From Pseudeuparius sepicola (Eukaryota; Arthropoda; Insecta; Coleoptera; Anthribidae), in contig OY987302.1 in the NCBI GenBank assembly GCA_963920635.1, positions 31,161,278-31,225,277 on the forward strand: a stretch of 64,000 nt of DNA, given 5' to 3'. Below, piece by piece: positions 51,125 through 61,830 of the stretch. A program made the position numbers and the translations under genes. Positions within the stretch are counted from its first letter, which is position 1. The number at the start of each line of letters is the position of its first letter. Under the pieces are notes generated by a model. It searched no databases, had not been told where the DNA came from, and worked only from the letters and a program-made list of their open reading frames with translations.

Positions 51125-53445
51125 TGAGAGTAGTAGAGCTATCGGCTCGATTTTTTTTAACTTGAAGCTAACATATGAGCGCTTACAACGAATGCCATCG
51201 TTGTTGTCCAATATTGTTTATTAACCACTTTAAATAGCAACAAAATTGCAATGTTATAAAAAGTGTAATGAAATTGGTACGTCTCTGGGAGCGTTTACAT
51301 AAACTATTTGGAAGTACTCTCATCAGATATACGACTTGTGATAGTTTTACCTCTCCGTGTGGACTATTCTGCTATAACAGATCGCTGGTAAAATAAATTA
51401 ATAATTTTAGACCAAATAATGTGGGTTCAAGCAGACCAAAAAAATAAAATAAGAAATAAAATAACCAAATAGTTGATTTTTTGGCAATTTTTGAGCAGTA
51501 ATTATTACAGTTGCCGCAGATGCTTTATTACAGTTGCTGCTTATTTTATTTATCATACAGATACAGTTGCAATTTTTCGTATTACAGTTTTTGTCGAAAC
51601 AAAAACGCTTAAACTTTGGCGTACAATGTGTGGTATGGATTCTTGGGATGAAAATATATGGGAAGCCAGTTGTCGTTTACTGAAGTCCATCCATAAGATC
51701 CAGGATCTTCAAGTTGTGACTTCGCAACATTACTTGAATATTTTTAACTGCTACGGGCACCTGCAACTGCCAATAATTAAACAATCCAATATATAATTTC
51801 AAACTAGTAATAACTCAAAAAATGTTGATAAAAAGCACAATCAGTAGAGGGAAGATCGAAGAAGGTTTATTAGATTTGGTGGCCATTGCGTTTAGTGACT
51901 ATGGCCACATTTTTATGTTTACAGCTCTTTGTTTTTGCGTGATTTTAAAAAGTCACGAAACGTATGCACCTCTACTACTATGCACGTTAAAATCTAAAAT
52001 CTATAAAATAAATAAACATTTCATTTCCATAAACAAAATTGTACAAAAATTAGGGCAGACTTTTTCGAAGATGCATCGTTTCACGGGATGCGATACTACA
52101 GAAGCGCATTTTAGAAAATTGAAAAAAAAAACGCTTTTTAAGTTCTACAGAAGAATATAAATGTGCTTGAAAAATTGTCACAGAAGGTACGAAATATGTT
52201 CTTCTATTATATAAGTAAATACAAAAATGTAGCAAGTCACTAAACGATTTACGCCTAGCAATGGCCACCAAATATAATAAACCTTCTTCTTACGAATTTT
52301 CCTCTACTAACATTTTTTGAGGTATTACAAGTTTGAAATTATAATATTATATAATCAACATTTTTTGAGGTATTACAAGTTTGAAATTATATATTGGATT
52401 GTTTCATTATTGGCAATTGCAGGTGCACGTACAGTTAAAAAGATGGTATTCAAGTAACGTTGCGAAGTTGCAACTTGAAGATCCTGGATCTTATGGATAT
52501 AGACTTCAGTAAACCACAATTGAATTCGCATATTTTCATCTCAAGAATCCATACCAAACATTGTACGCCAAAGCTTAAGCCTTTTTGTTCCGACAAAAAG
52601 TGTAATGCGAAAAAGTGCAAATTTAATATTATTATAAAAAATCAATATAAAAAATGTTTATTTTGCAGTTCATTAAATAAATGGTGACTTTAAACAGATA
52701 CATAAAATAAGCAGGTGGTTGTTTGTTCATCTGGCAACTGTAATTACTGCTCAAAAATTGCCAAAAATCAACTATTTGGTTATTTTATTTCTTATTTTAT
52801 TTTATTGGTCTGCTTGAACCCACATTATTTGGTCTAAAATTAATAATTTATTTTACCAGCGATTTGTTATATAATAGTCCACACGGAGAGGTAAAACTAT
52901 CACAAGTCGTATATCTGAGAGTACTTCCAAATAGTTTATGTAAACGGTCCCAGAAACTTACCTACTCTTTGTCTTTTAGAGATCGTTTACAATGGCAGTG
53001 AGTTCTCCCTGAGAGGGTTTACATTGGCAAACTATTAGGAAGTACTCTAAGATATTTATACTTGTGATAGTTTCACTTGCGCATGTAAACTACGCATTAG
53101 TTGTTGAGACATGCCTGCCACGCGTGGATATTCTCACGCAAGGGATTAATTTTGCGTTCCACGTGAGTAGCGTGCGCCACAAAAAATTCACAGTTCAAAA
53201 ACTATAGGCGCTATAGGTAAATTTTTTTTACCAAAAACTTCTTTTATGTTTTAGGCACATTTCCCTCGCAGCATGTATATAAAAATTTCCACAAATAAAA
53301 AAGTTTCTCGCTTAGTGAAAATTTCATTACACTTTTTATAACCTTGCAATTTTGTTGCTATTTAAAGTGGTTAATAAAAAATATTGGACAATAACAATGG
53401 CATCCGTTGTAAGCGCTCATATGTTAGCTTCAATTTAAAAAAAGC
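51125..53445. mobile_element. Large foldback element (about 2.3 kb)
   Basis: 51125-51895 is repeated inverted at about 52245-53445. Both arms contain CCACTTTAAATAGCAACAAA or its complement, the block around CACACGGAGAGGTAAAACTATC, and the block around GGTGGCCATTGC. The centre (51900-52240) holds a scrap reading KMHRFTGCDTTEAHF. A small duplication (ATTTTTTGAGGTATTACAAG) lies at 52311 and 52359. Confidence 0.7.
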
Positions 53446-53489
53446 GACTTTTTAGCCCGATTTCGCTCCACTAGTAGGTAGGTACCTTC

Positions 53490-55228
53490 CTTAAAACTGT
53501 ATGTTGATGACACAATTGTAGCCATTCCAAAAAACCATGAGTTGCTATAGATATTCATATGTTAGCTTCAATTTAAAAAAAAATCGAGTCGATAGCTCCA
53601 CTACTCTCAAAGATCCGTTCTCAAAAATTTTTTTTGAGAACGGAGCGACTTTTTAGCCCGATTTCGCTCCACTAGTAGGTAGGTAGGTACCTTTCTTAAA
53701 ACTGTATGTTGATGACACAATTTTAGCCATTCCAAAAAACCATGAATCTGAGTTGCTACAGATATTTCACAATTTTCATCCACAGATACAATTTACAATG
53801 GAAACAGAATCTGATGATCAACTCCCGTTTTTGGATGTTTTGGTTGTCAGAGACCATATTAGTGTGACCCGTTTGGAATGGAGACACCTCTGTAAAATTG
53901 TTATTTTTGCTCCGATTTTAAAAAACTTTTTTTTGTTAGATAGGTCTCTGAAAATACCATTCGACACACCTTCCAATTGTTTTGACAACCAAACACCTGG
54001 CTAACTGCGATATTTTCTATACCCCCAAAATTCAAGAAATCATATTAGGCATTTTTTTATCAAAAAAAATTACTAAAAAACGTTGTTTAGAATGAACCAA
54101 AAATCCAAAATATAAAGTTTTATCAAAATCAAAAAATAAAAAAAAATCCAAAAAAAAAATTGAAGGTCCAAAAATCACATTTTATTCAATTTTTACGGTT
54201 AGCAAAGCTAATTTTTTACCTTCAAATTTCCATGGCACACTTTGCTATCCGTAGAAATTCATTAAAATGTGATTTTTGGACCTTCAATTTATTTTTTCGG
54301 AAATTTTTTATTTTTTGATTTTGATAAAACTTTGGATTTGGGATTTTTGGTTCATTCTAAACAACTTTTTTTAGTAATTTTTTTTTGATAAAAAAATGCC
54401 TAATATGATTTCTTGAATTTTGGGGGTATAAAAAATGTCGCAGTTAGCCAGGTGTTTGGTTTTCAAAACAATTGGAAGGTGTGTCGAATGGTATTTTCAG
54501 AGACCTATCTAACAAAAAAAAGTTTTTCAAAATCGGAGCAAAAATAACAATTTTACAGAGGTGTCACCATTCTAAACGGGCCACACTGTAGGTACATTGT
54601 CCACAAACTGGTACACCAAACCAACAAGCTCAGGGAGAGTGCTGAATTATTTGTCCGGTCATCCACAGTCACATAAAGTTAGCATTATTAAAAATTTAAT
54701 ACGTAGATCAACCTCTCTCAGCAGTCCTCATTTTCACAAACAAAACAAAGAAAAAATAAAATCTATTTTAAAATTAAACAACTATCCATTATATTTTAAG
54801 TTTCCATACATCCGCAATTTGTCAGAAAAAATAGAAAAGGTGTTTAAATCTAGTCACCCTCTTTATCCTGTCAGACAGGTAAAATCTATATTATCATGTT
54901 TAAAAGACAAAACACCTCACATGGTCAATTCCAATTTAGTGCATCAAATCAATTGCAAAAATTCCAACATCAATATAATTGTCGTGAGAAAAAAAAAACA
55001 AATTTAAAAAAACTGCCTTAGCACAGCACCATTTTCTGACAAAACATGATTTTGACTTTGATGAAGTAAAGATTCTAGACAGAGAGCCATATTATTATAA
55101 AAGAACTATTAGTGAGAGGATTCACATATCTACAAAGTCAACGGTGAATTTTAGAACTGATGTAGCAGGTCTAAGTAATATTTATAAAGGCCTCTTAACG
55201 ATATATACATCAAATTTGCAAAAGTAAA
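53490..55228 (+). pseudogene. Penelope-type reverse transcriptase/endonuclease remnant
   Basis: LKLYVDDTIVAIPKN with the catalytic YVDD occurs twice (53500 and 53705) through a 205-bp duplication. Then FHPQIQFTMETESDDQLPFL and DVLVVRD follow before a foldback insert (53861-54587). The frame resumes with STNWYTKPTSSGRVLNYLSG, LPYIRNLSEKIEKVF-like sequence and NLVHQINCK. After a frame change AQHHFLTKHDFDFDEVKIL and EPYYYKRTISERIH follow to a stop at 55226. This order is typical of Penelope-like elements with a C-terminal GIY-YIG nuclease, whose core motif itself is lost here. Non-functional. Confidence 0.75.
53861..54587. mobile_element. Foldback MITE inside the Penelope remnant
   Basis: AGTGTGACCCGTTTGGAATG and the inverted CATTCTAAACGGGCCACACT bound two arms of about 340 bp. 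They match closely (ACACACCTTCCAATTGTTTT, CCAAACACCTGGCTAACTGC) around a centre near 54225. Confidence 0.8.
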
Positions 55229-55663
55229 AGATAATGGTTACAGGTAGTAAAATGAATACACCCAGTATATAACTGTAAAATAAGTAGTTAAATTATAAAA
55301 AAAAATAAAATAAAAAATAATCCATAACTTGATATCTACCGAACTAATTTTTTGTTGTAACATACTGAGTTTTTTTGGGAAAAAAATCTAATTATATACC
55401 TGTTCTCGTTGACGTCCCGACCATAAATATATTTCAGTTCTACATTGATCGCCAACTTTGACTAACAAATGATTTGGTTTCGTTTCTGTATCATTTTATC
55501 CTGTGATACCTATGTGCTCTATGAAATTTTGTATAATTGACTTAAATATCTGTGATATAGAATAGGTGAGTACTCTGTATTTTTGTATTGTTTCTTTTAC
55601 GTTTGTTTGTACACATAGTTATGGTTGTTCTCATGTTATCCTAACTTTCCAAGCGTACCTATA

Positions 55664-55878
55664 CCGTACTTTCACCGTTTTAGTATACATAGGGCGGAGC
55701 CGCCGTGTATTCGGCTAGGTTCGTCAGTCGTTGGCGGGGGGCGGGGCGTGTTTTTTGCTCGCAAAACTCGACTGATAAGCGGTGCGAGACTACTGTGTAC
55801 TCCCCCCGCCAACGACTGACAAACCTAGCTGGACGCGCGGCCCATTCCCCTATGTCTACCAAAACGGTGAAAGTACGG
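55664..55878. mobile_element. 215-bp MITE inside the right pseudo-LTR
   Basis: CCGTACTTTCACCGTTTT at the left and AAAACGGTGAAAGTACGG at the right, with TATA on both sides (55660-55663, 55879-55882). The GC-rich inner part is also inverted (GTCAGTCGTTGGCGGGGGG / CCCCCCGCCAACGACTGAC). It is absent from the left pseudo-LTR, which proves insertion. Confidence 0.88.
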
Positions 55879-55944
55879 TATAGTTGTTATATGTTTATAT
55901 AATTTATTGTTGTGTCATATATACACTATAGTTAGCATTTTTAG

Positions 55945-55978
55945 CCCTGAAGAAGACGAAAAATATACTTCGAAAAGT
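55945..55978 (+). ncRNA. Hammerhead-like motif in the right pseudo-LTR, mutated
   Basis: CCCTGAAGAAGACGAAAAAT then ATACTTCGAAAAGTC. The core CTGAAGA and GAAA are present, but stem II has lost pairing compared with the left copy. Confidence 0.4.
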
Positions 55979-56025
55979 CGGCACTTTCTAAAAAAAAAAA
56001 CAGATATTGTTGTTTTTGTCCTCAA

Positions 56026-57065
56026 CCTGATATTTTGCCCATCAAATGATAATAATAATGTGAATTTACCTAGTTTATCAAATTTGTATCCCGCTATATA
56101 AAATTTGATTTTGGCCCCAAAGGAACTGTGAAATTTTGTCCAATAGATACTATTATTATGGCTTATACCGGCAAAATTAGCATACCTACTAAAAAACATG
56201 TTTGTATAGTATTTTTAAAGTCACTTGAAACAGCATAAAAAACTCTAATTGCATAAAAAAAAACTCAATATAGGACATAAGCGTCACGCAGTTTTTTTAA
56301 AGATATACATATTCTTAAAGCAACATAGTATTTAACTTTTAAGGGTTTTTTAAGGTTGTCGTCAAACACAACGTAAAGGTTAATGCACCATACAATATTG
56401 TCAAAAGATCTCTAAAAAGCCACATCGATTACAACTATTTACGCAAGTATATCCTAAAATCTGTGAAATTATCGCACGCCTATCCACCGCATTTCGCTGT
56501 ACAAGTGACCGGCCGTCGAACAGTGTAGCCCATGCAAGTATTGGTGATATATTATATTAGGCGAGCATGCAGTCAATTGTTTTTACTACAATATCTATCG
56601 TCTCTGTCTCCTTCATCTCCTTTTACTTATAATACCAGGTGCGGTCTAATATGGTTAAAAAAAGTGTTTTGACTCGTATTTCATTGCAGGAAAAGCCTGT
56701 TCTCGAGCTACCCTGGTAAAATATAAATGAACTCACTTAGAACACAGTGATATACGAGGCGCGATCTATTTCATAGCTTTTACCACGCTCTGCTACCGGT
56801 AAAAATACCAGACTTATCAGCCGAAATCACCCGTATAAAATTTACAGGTTTTTATGCTGTTCCAAGTGACTTTAGAGATACTATACCAAGACATAACCAA
56901 AATTCGAATAAGTATCTCAAAAACAAAAAACGAGGAAAAGACCATTATTTTGTTACATTCTATTTGTACCAGAAATTATGGCACCTTGTTTTTAAACACC
57001 CCTTTCTATTGTTTATATTAATAAATAAATTATGTTAGGTATACAAGTAGTGAATCATATAATAA
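56026..57065. other. No gene recognised
   Basis: AT-rich sequence with no supported coding region or clear element ends. Confidence 0.4.
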
Positions 57066-57073
57066 TGTCAATA

Positions 57074-57934
57074 CAGGGCTGTAGCCAGACAGAAACTTCA
57101 GGCAGGACAAAGGACTTTCCTTTCAGGGCAGTACACATTTGAGAAGTGAGGGATAGGTACCTACAGGGCGTTACTTTGTTGGTGGGGAGAGGAGGGGAGG
57201 GAGGAGGGTAAAAAAATTGAATATAATTTTTGTTATAAAAAATTGCGCCGCAAGCGAAAATTCCTGAAATTTTCAAGGTCAAATATAATATGAATATACA
57301 ATTTTAAGTCAAGGGTAGGTAATTTTTTTTGCTAATTATGCGGGCGCATAATCATTTGTGCAGTAAGCAAGAATACTCTGTTTTCTTTCATTGAGCGGGA
57401 GACAAAAATGTGTTAGGTATCAAATTTCTAATTTATTGTTGATTTTTAACTGACAAAAATCCAGCAAAAATTATCAATAACAACACTGAACACCGCCTTT
57501 TGTGATGTGGAAGTAAAAATAAAAGTTAGTGCTCATAGTGCCCTATAAATTATCATATTTTTTCAAAGGGACACATTATGTCTATAATTTTTGCAAAAAT
57601 TTTCTGGCTGGCCAGTGTAGTAGGTAGGTATGGGTAAATTGCAATTTGTTTGAAGGTGGGGCAATAAAGATTGTTGTTTTTTAAGCGGGTAATAAAAAGA
57701 GTACCTACTTAGAGGTGTCTGCTTACTAAAATGCGCCGCAGACAAATTTTTCTTCGAAAAGTTATGGACCAATTCAGTTTAAATGAAGTATAATAAATTA
57801 AAAAATCATCATGAAGTATCTTTTCCTACGGCCCTGGTGAGGTGACCGGTGAACTTGTAGCTCAGGCAGGGCAAACTTATTGCCAGGCAGGGCAATATGC
57901 CCTGCCTTGCCCCCCCCCCCCGGCTACGGCCCTG
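57074..57934. mobile_element. hAT-like non-autonomous element
   Basis: Begins CAGGGCTGTAGCCAG and ends CCGGCTACGGCCCTG. The flanks TGTCAATA (57066-57073) and AGTCAATA (57935-57942) form an 8-bp duplication with one mismatch, the hAT length. A C-run and a CAGGCAGGGCAA block lie near the right end. No transposase is encoded. Confidence 0.72.
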
Positions 57935-57942
57935 AGTCAATA

Positions 57943-59514
57943 GCAAAATTTTCCTAACAGAAATCCTCCTGCTTTTCGGTTCTCTTCGCGACCTTTTATA
58001 GCCAACGTTAAGTCAACAATATGATAACAAAACAACAACACTAACAGCAAAAATAACAGCGGCAATGTCAAAAACAAAACAACAAAATGTTCAAAAAGAA
58101 CGTATCAAGAAAACAACACAATAATAACACCAAAGCATACACGAAATATCGGAAATCCGTCGCTGTTAAACCGACAAACCACTTCCTGAGCTAATTCTGG
58201 AACGACGAAATTATCATATTTTTTAAAAAGCAATCAAAACTGCATCGCCTGATGTCCGCTGCCTAGAGAGGGGAGGTACACGAGAGGGTCACGTACGACC
58301 CCGGCGATGCCCCTCTCCGCGTTCGATACGTAGGGGAGTACGCCAGCCGAAGAAAATGAAAGAAAATGTCACTAAATCCCATTTTTTACTGTCATTTTTC
58401 ACTTTTTTGCCGATTTAAAAAAAGGAAACTGTTTAGAGACGTTGTATCGATCGATTGATGGTTTAGAATTTTGATTTTCGGCCTAGAAATACGATTTTTG
58501 AATAAATAAATCAGAATATCAAAAAGATAAAACCATCAATCTCTTGCTATTACTTTTCTAAATACAATGAAAAAAAAATCATCAAAATTGGTTGGAAAAT
58601 AACGGAAAAAAACGGGTCCAAAAGATTGCTACTTTAATACACTGCGAGTTCCGCCTTAAAATAAATAATTAGTTTTCCGGGCCTACATTTATGTCCATTT
58701 CAAATAATAATTGTCCCAAAATTGTCTTTAAATGGTTTTATGTCTTTTTACTTGTTACTTTATTTTTAGTATTTCTTGCCACCTTTAAACGTAGATAGGT
58801 ATTTAATTTTTTTTATTTTCAAGTGCCTGTGCTTATAAAATGTTAGTTTGATTTTGTACCTACTACTTATTTTATTTTCAATCATTTCTGCTCTCAAAAC
58901 ATTCCCTACCTAATAATACTACTTAATAAACCAGTATAATATAATATTATAATTTACGTAATGCTAATAATGATAGGAAGTGTGTTAAAATGCGAAATTG
59001 CAGACAAAGTTTACTACGTTTAAACACCCTCCTGTGTTGAGCTGCAGTAAGGTTTATTACGAGAGAAAGATTATATCTTTTTAGGCACACCTTACTGCAT
59101 GTCAAACAGCCTCTGCGTTGAACCGTAGTAAACAATCCACAGTTCACTAATCACTAGCCACCGCAGCGGCCCCCGCCCTTCCACCTGCTTATTTGTCGCC
59201 GTGATTGTAGTGCAACAGTCGGTGAAGTGGCAACGCTGCACGGATGTCACGAAATCCGTAATGTTTTGGCGGATGATGCAAGCACCGTTACGTAAGAATG
59301 TATATAAGATATACAACGGACTTCACAGAGATAGGAAATTTAATTTTTTCATTTCGTGTATGGTTCGATTGTTAATAGCTTAATCGAATCCTCTCCTCAG
59401 ACTTTCAAAGTCATATTTTTGTTTTGGGGCTAACTTGTTTCCTTCATGTGGATGTCACAGAGCCGCACTTTTTACCGGATGTCACAAGATGCCCTGGATA
59501 AGTATATATATATA
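57943..59514. other. No gene recognised
   Basis: Mixed sequence with short repeats such as AACAACA (58020-58130) and GGATGTCAC (59448, 59480). No supported gene. Confidence 0.35.
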
Positions 59515-59889
59515 TGTGGCGCCCTCCGCCAACCGCGGTAGTCGACGGAAGCAGCAACTGGTTCCGCGGCCGGAGTGAGGTCAGCGGCTTTTATGTTCTA
59601 TGGTAGAGTCGACGTTTCGGGATTATTTTGGGTGCAAGGTAGGCAACCAGATAGGCGTGAACGAAGGAAAAGGGTCGAGTCTGCCATCTTGTCACGAGCG
59701 GGCGATTTCCGAGGGGCAGTCACGTATAGCGAGTCGAGTGCAGAGTATAATAATTTATATCGCGCCTTAATTAGTCTTTTGTGTGTGAATGTGAATAAAG
59801 ACCGTTGTTGAGACTAAGTACTTTTATTCTACCATCCGGCAGAGACGAGAAAAGGCTTATTGGTAATCCGCCAGCACGGCGAGAGACCA
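59515..59889. repeat. Candidate solo LTR
   Basis: A GC-rich block set in a (TA)n tract, starting TGTGGCGCCCTCCGCC and ending GAGAGACCA. It carries AATAAA (about 59793) followed by a GT-rich stretch, as in LTR polyadenylation regions. The (TA)n surroundings make the target duplication (ATATA) ambiguous. Confidence 0.35.
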
Positions 59890-61270
59890 AATATATATAT
59901 ATATATATATATATCTTTTAAGAAAATCTACGTGAAATAAAAACAAAGAAATATTTATCCCTCCATATCATGGAAACCGTTCACTTTACCATAATTCTGT
60001 ATATAACAATTCTTGTTCGTAATTTAATGTGTATCGTTTGTGTATAGGATGACGTTTGCGCTAAACCTCATAGTTTACTAGATATTCACGCAAAACTGTG
60101 AAAAATAAGAATTTTCTGCCCTTTTCACCCCCTCCCCCGGAAACCCGACGCTGCTGGTGGTGTAACTTTTTAGTACTAACTCTTAGGAGGGTATGGAATT
60201 ATTTTGCGCTAGAAAGAACTTTTTTTTTATGTTTGGGTTTTGGCTCAACTTTACTGTACTAATAATCTGGCCCTTGATCAAATAAATAAATTTGTAAAAT
60301 TTACTCAAAATTTAAATTTTATAACCTGGTTCAACCTGGTCATCCGCTCGAATTCGGATGCCCGCAACCACAATGCCACAGTGTCGCCAACACTAGGAAA
60401 TTTTCTCTTTTTAGGGAATTTTTAAAGGTCTGGGAGAAAAAGTGATTTTTTACGTGAAAAAGGGATTATTTTATTCCGGCTTGGCGAACTCTCGATGGCT
60501 GCTACGAACGCCACCTAGTGATTAGTATAGATAGGTGGTGCTGGTTACTCAAGGCTAGTTCTCTTCCATTTTTCATATTTTAACCTAACCTTTACGTTTT
60601 TGTGTATATAATTTCGATGTTCTACATTTTTTGACGTTTTGTTTTGTCATTTTTTGATATAGCAATAAAATAATAGCATATCCTGAATTTTTACCTTTCC
60701 CAATAGACCTAGATACATGCGTACTTCCTAATAAACAATGTAAAAAAATATGCTAATTATAATTTTTCTATTGTGCTGTTTGGCGAATGCGTAGTGTTGA
60801 GGAATTTTGCCAGCAACGGTACTAGAGGGAAATTTATTCTGAGCTAGTTGGCAACACTGAATGTCATTAATATTGTCATTGTCACCGTCATTTCATTTTA
60901 ATAGTCATCAACTATTTTTATCTCATCTGAGGCGCTTTCGGGTACGATGTGTCAAGCTCTGTGTGTTTGAGACTCCGTTTTGCTTGAGTGCCGTTCATAC
61001 CCGAACGCTCTATAGGATCCAGTTATTATTTTTGTTTTATGTCTATGAACTAACCTTCAATTTACGATGCAAATGCTATAATAGGATACTTGACGAAATT
61101 TTACAAACTTGATAAAACAATTCCTGGACACTTGCCTAAGACCCTTCGATTATTTAAAAAATATATATTTACGTAATTAGAAAGTTATTAGACTTTCTTT
61201 GAAATTTGGCGGGAAAGCACTTATGACGTCACAAGTGTTTTATAACGGCAATTTGGCAACATAGCTATAC
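59890..61270. other. No gene recognised
   Basis: A short (AT)n tract at 59891-59912, then AT-rich sequence. Open frames here show no domain. Confidence 0.35.
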
Positions 61271-61275
61271 CACCA

Positions 61276-61830
61276 GAGATATGGAGTAGGGAGAATAAGC
61301 TACAGGCTGAGCGAACTGCCTAATAAAAGTGGCGGCCATATTAAACCAACTTCATCCATGGGCGTATCATTGTTAACAGACTTGGCACTGCAGACTGCTT
61401 TAGAGGTCTTCGTCCTCGTTCGCCACGATGCACAGTAAAGGCATCAGCAGCAAAATGTTTTGAACAAACAAATTTATTTGGACTCAAAGTCCAATCAGTC
61501 CCCAAGTTAAGAATTTTTAACCACATATATTATTTAATCATTAAAATTATACAGATGCGCGCCTATGGTGCCCAAAATTTCGGCGATTGTTTTTACTAAA
61601 CTTACCGAAAAAATGATACTCCCGGAGGTCTCCTAGACTTATAATTCTTACAGCTTGGTACTGCACACAACATTTTCCAAAAACACTGACAATTTCTCTG
61701 ATGAAAATACAACTACCGCTAAGAACAAACTGCAAACGTCAAAGTGAGGACAATATGGCGGTCATTAAATCTGCCTGGAAATAGGATGCGCAATAGGTCA
61801 AAGCGCGTTTTCCCTACTCCATTTCTCGGG
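61276..61830. mobile_element. Element with inverted ends and a THAP gene fragment (candidate)
   Basis: GAGATATGGAGTAGGGAGAA at the left and TTTTCCCTACTCCATTTCTC at the right are inverted copies enclosing the THAP fragments below. This suggests a small DNA element that carries or captured a THAP exon. Confidence 0.4.
61341..61673 (-). pseudogene. THAP-domain fragment in two pieces
   Basis: First piece from ATG 61673: MLCAVPSCKNYKSRRPPGVS and FF, the C-x4-C start of a THAP zinc finger, ending at a consensus donor GTAAGT (61605). Second piece 61341-61526: WLKILNLGTDWTLSPNKFVC, SKHFAADAF and AVPSLL, the W, C-x2-H and AVPxL landmarks of the same domain. I find no clear acceptor between them and the second frame is closed just upstream, so splicing is uncertain. 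THAP domains bind DNA and occur in P-type transposases and host regulators. Confidence 0.5.

Larger units (their letters stand above)
50590..56025 (+). mobile_element. Degraded Penelope-like element with inverted pseudo-LTRs
   Basis: Left (50590-50990) and right (55410-56025) terminal repeats are inverted copies, sharing TTGTTTTTGTCCTCAACCTG, a CTTCTTCAGGGCTAAAAAT-type block and GATTTGGTTTCGTTTCTGT. Between them lie remnants of a Penelope-type reverse transcriptase and endonuclease. Each terminal repeat contains a hammerhead-like core. A 2.3-kb foldback, a 0.7-kb foldback and a 215-bp MITE are inserted in it. Confidence 0.7.

Noticed and set aside
60861..61112. 83-residue frame as a gene
   Set aside because: No recognisable domain, promoter or conserved context; composition is like the surrounding non-coding DNA.
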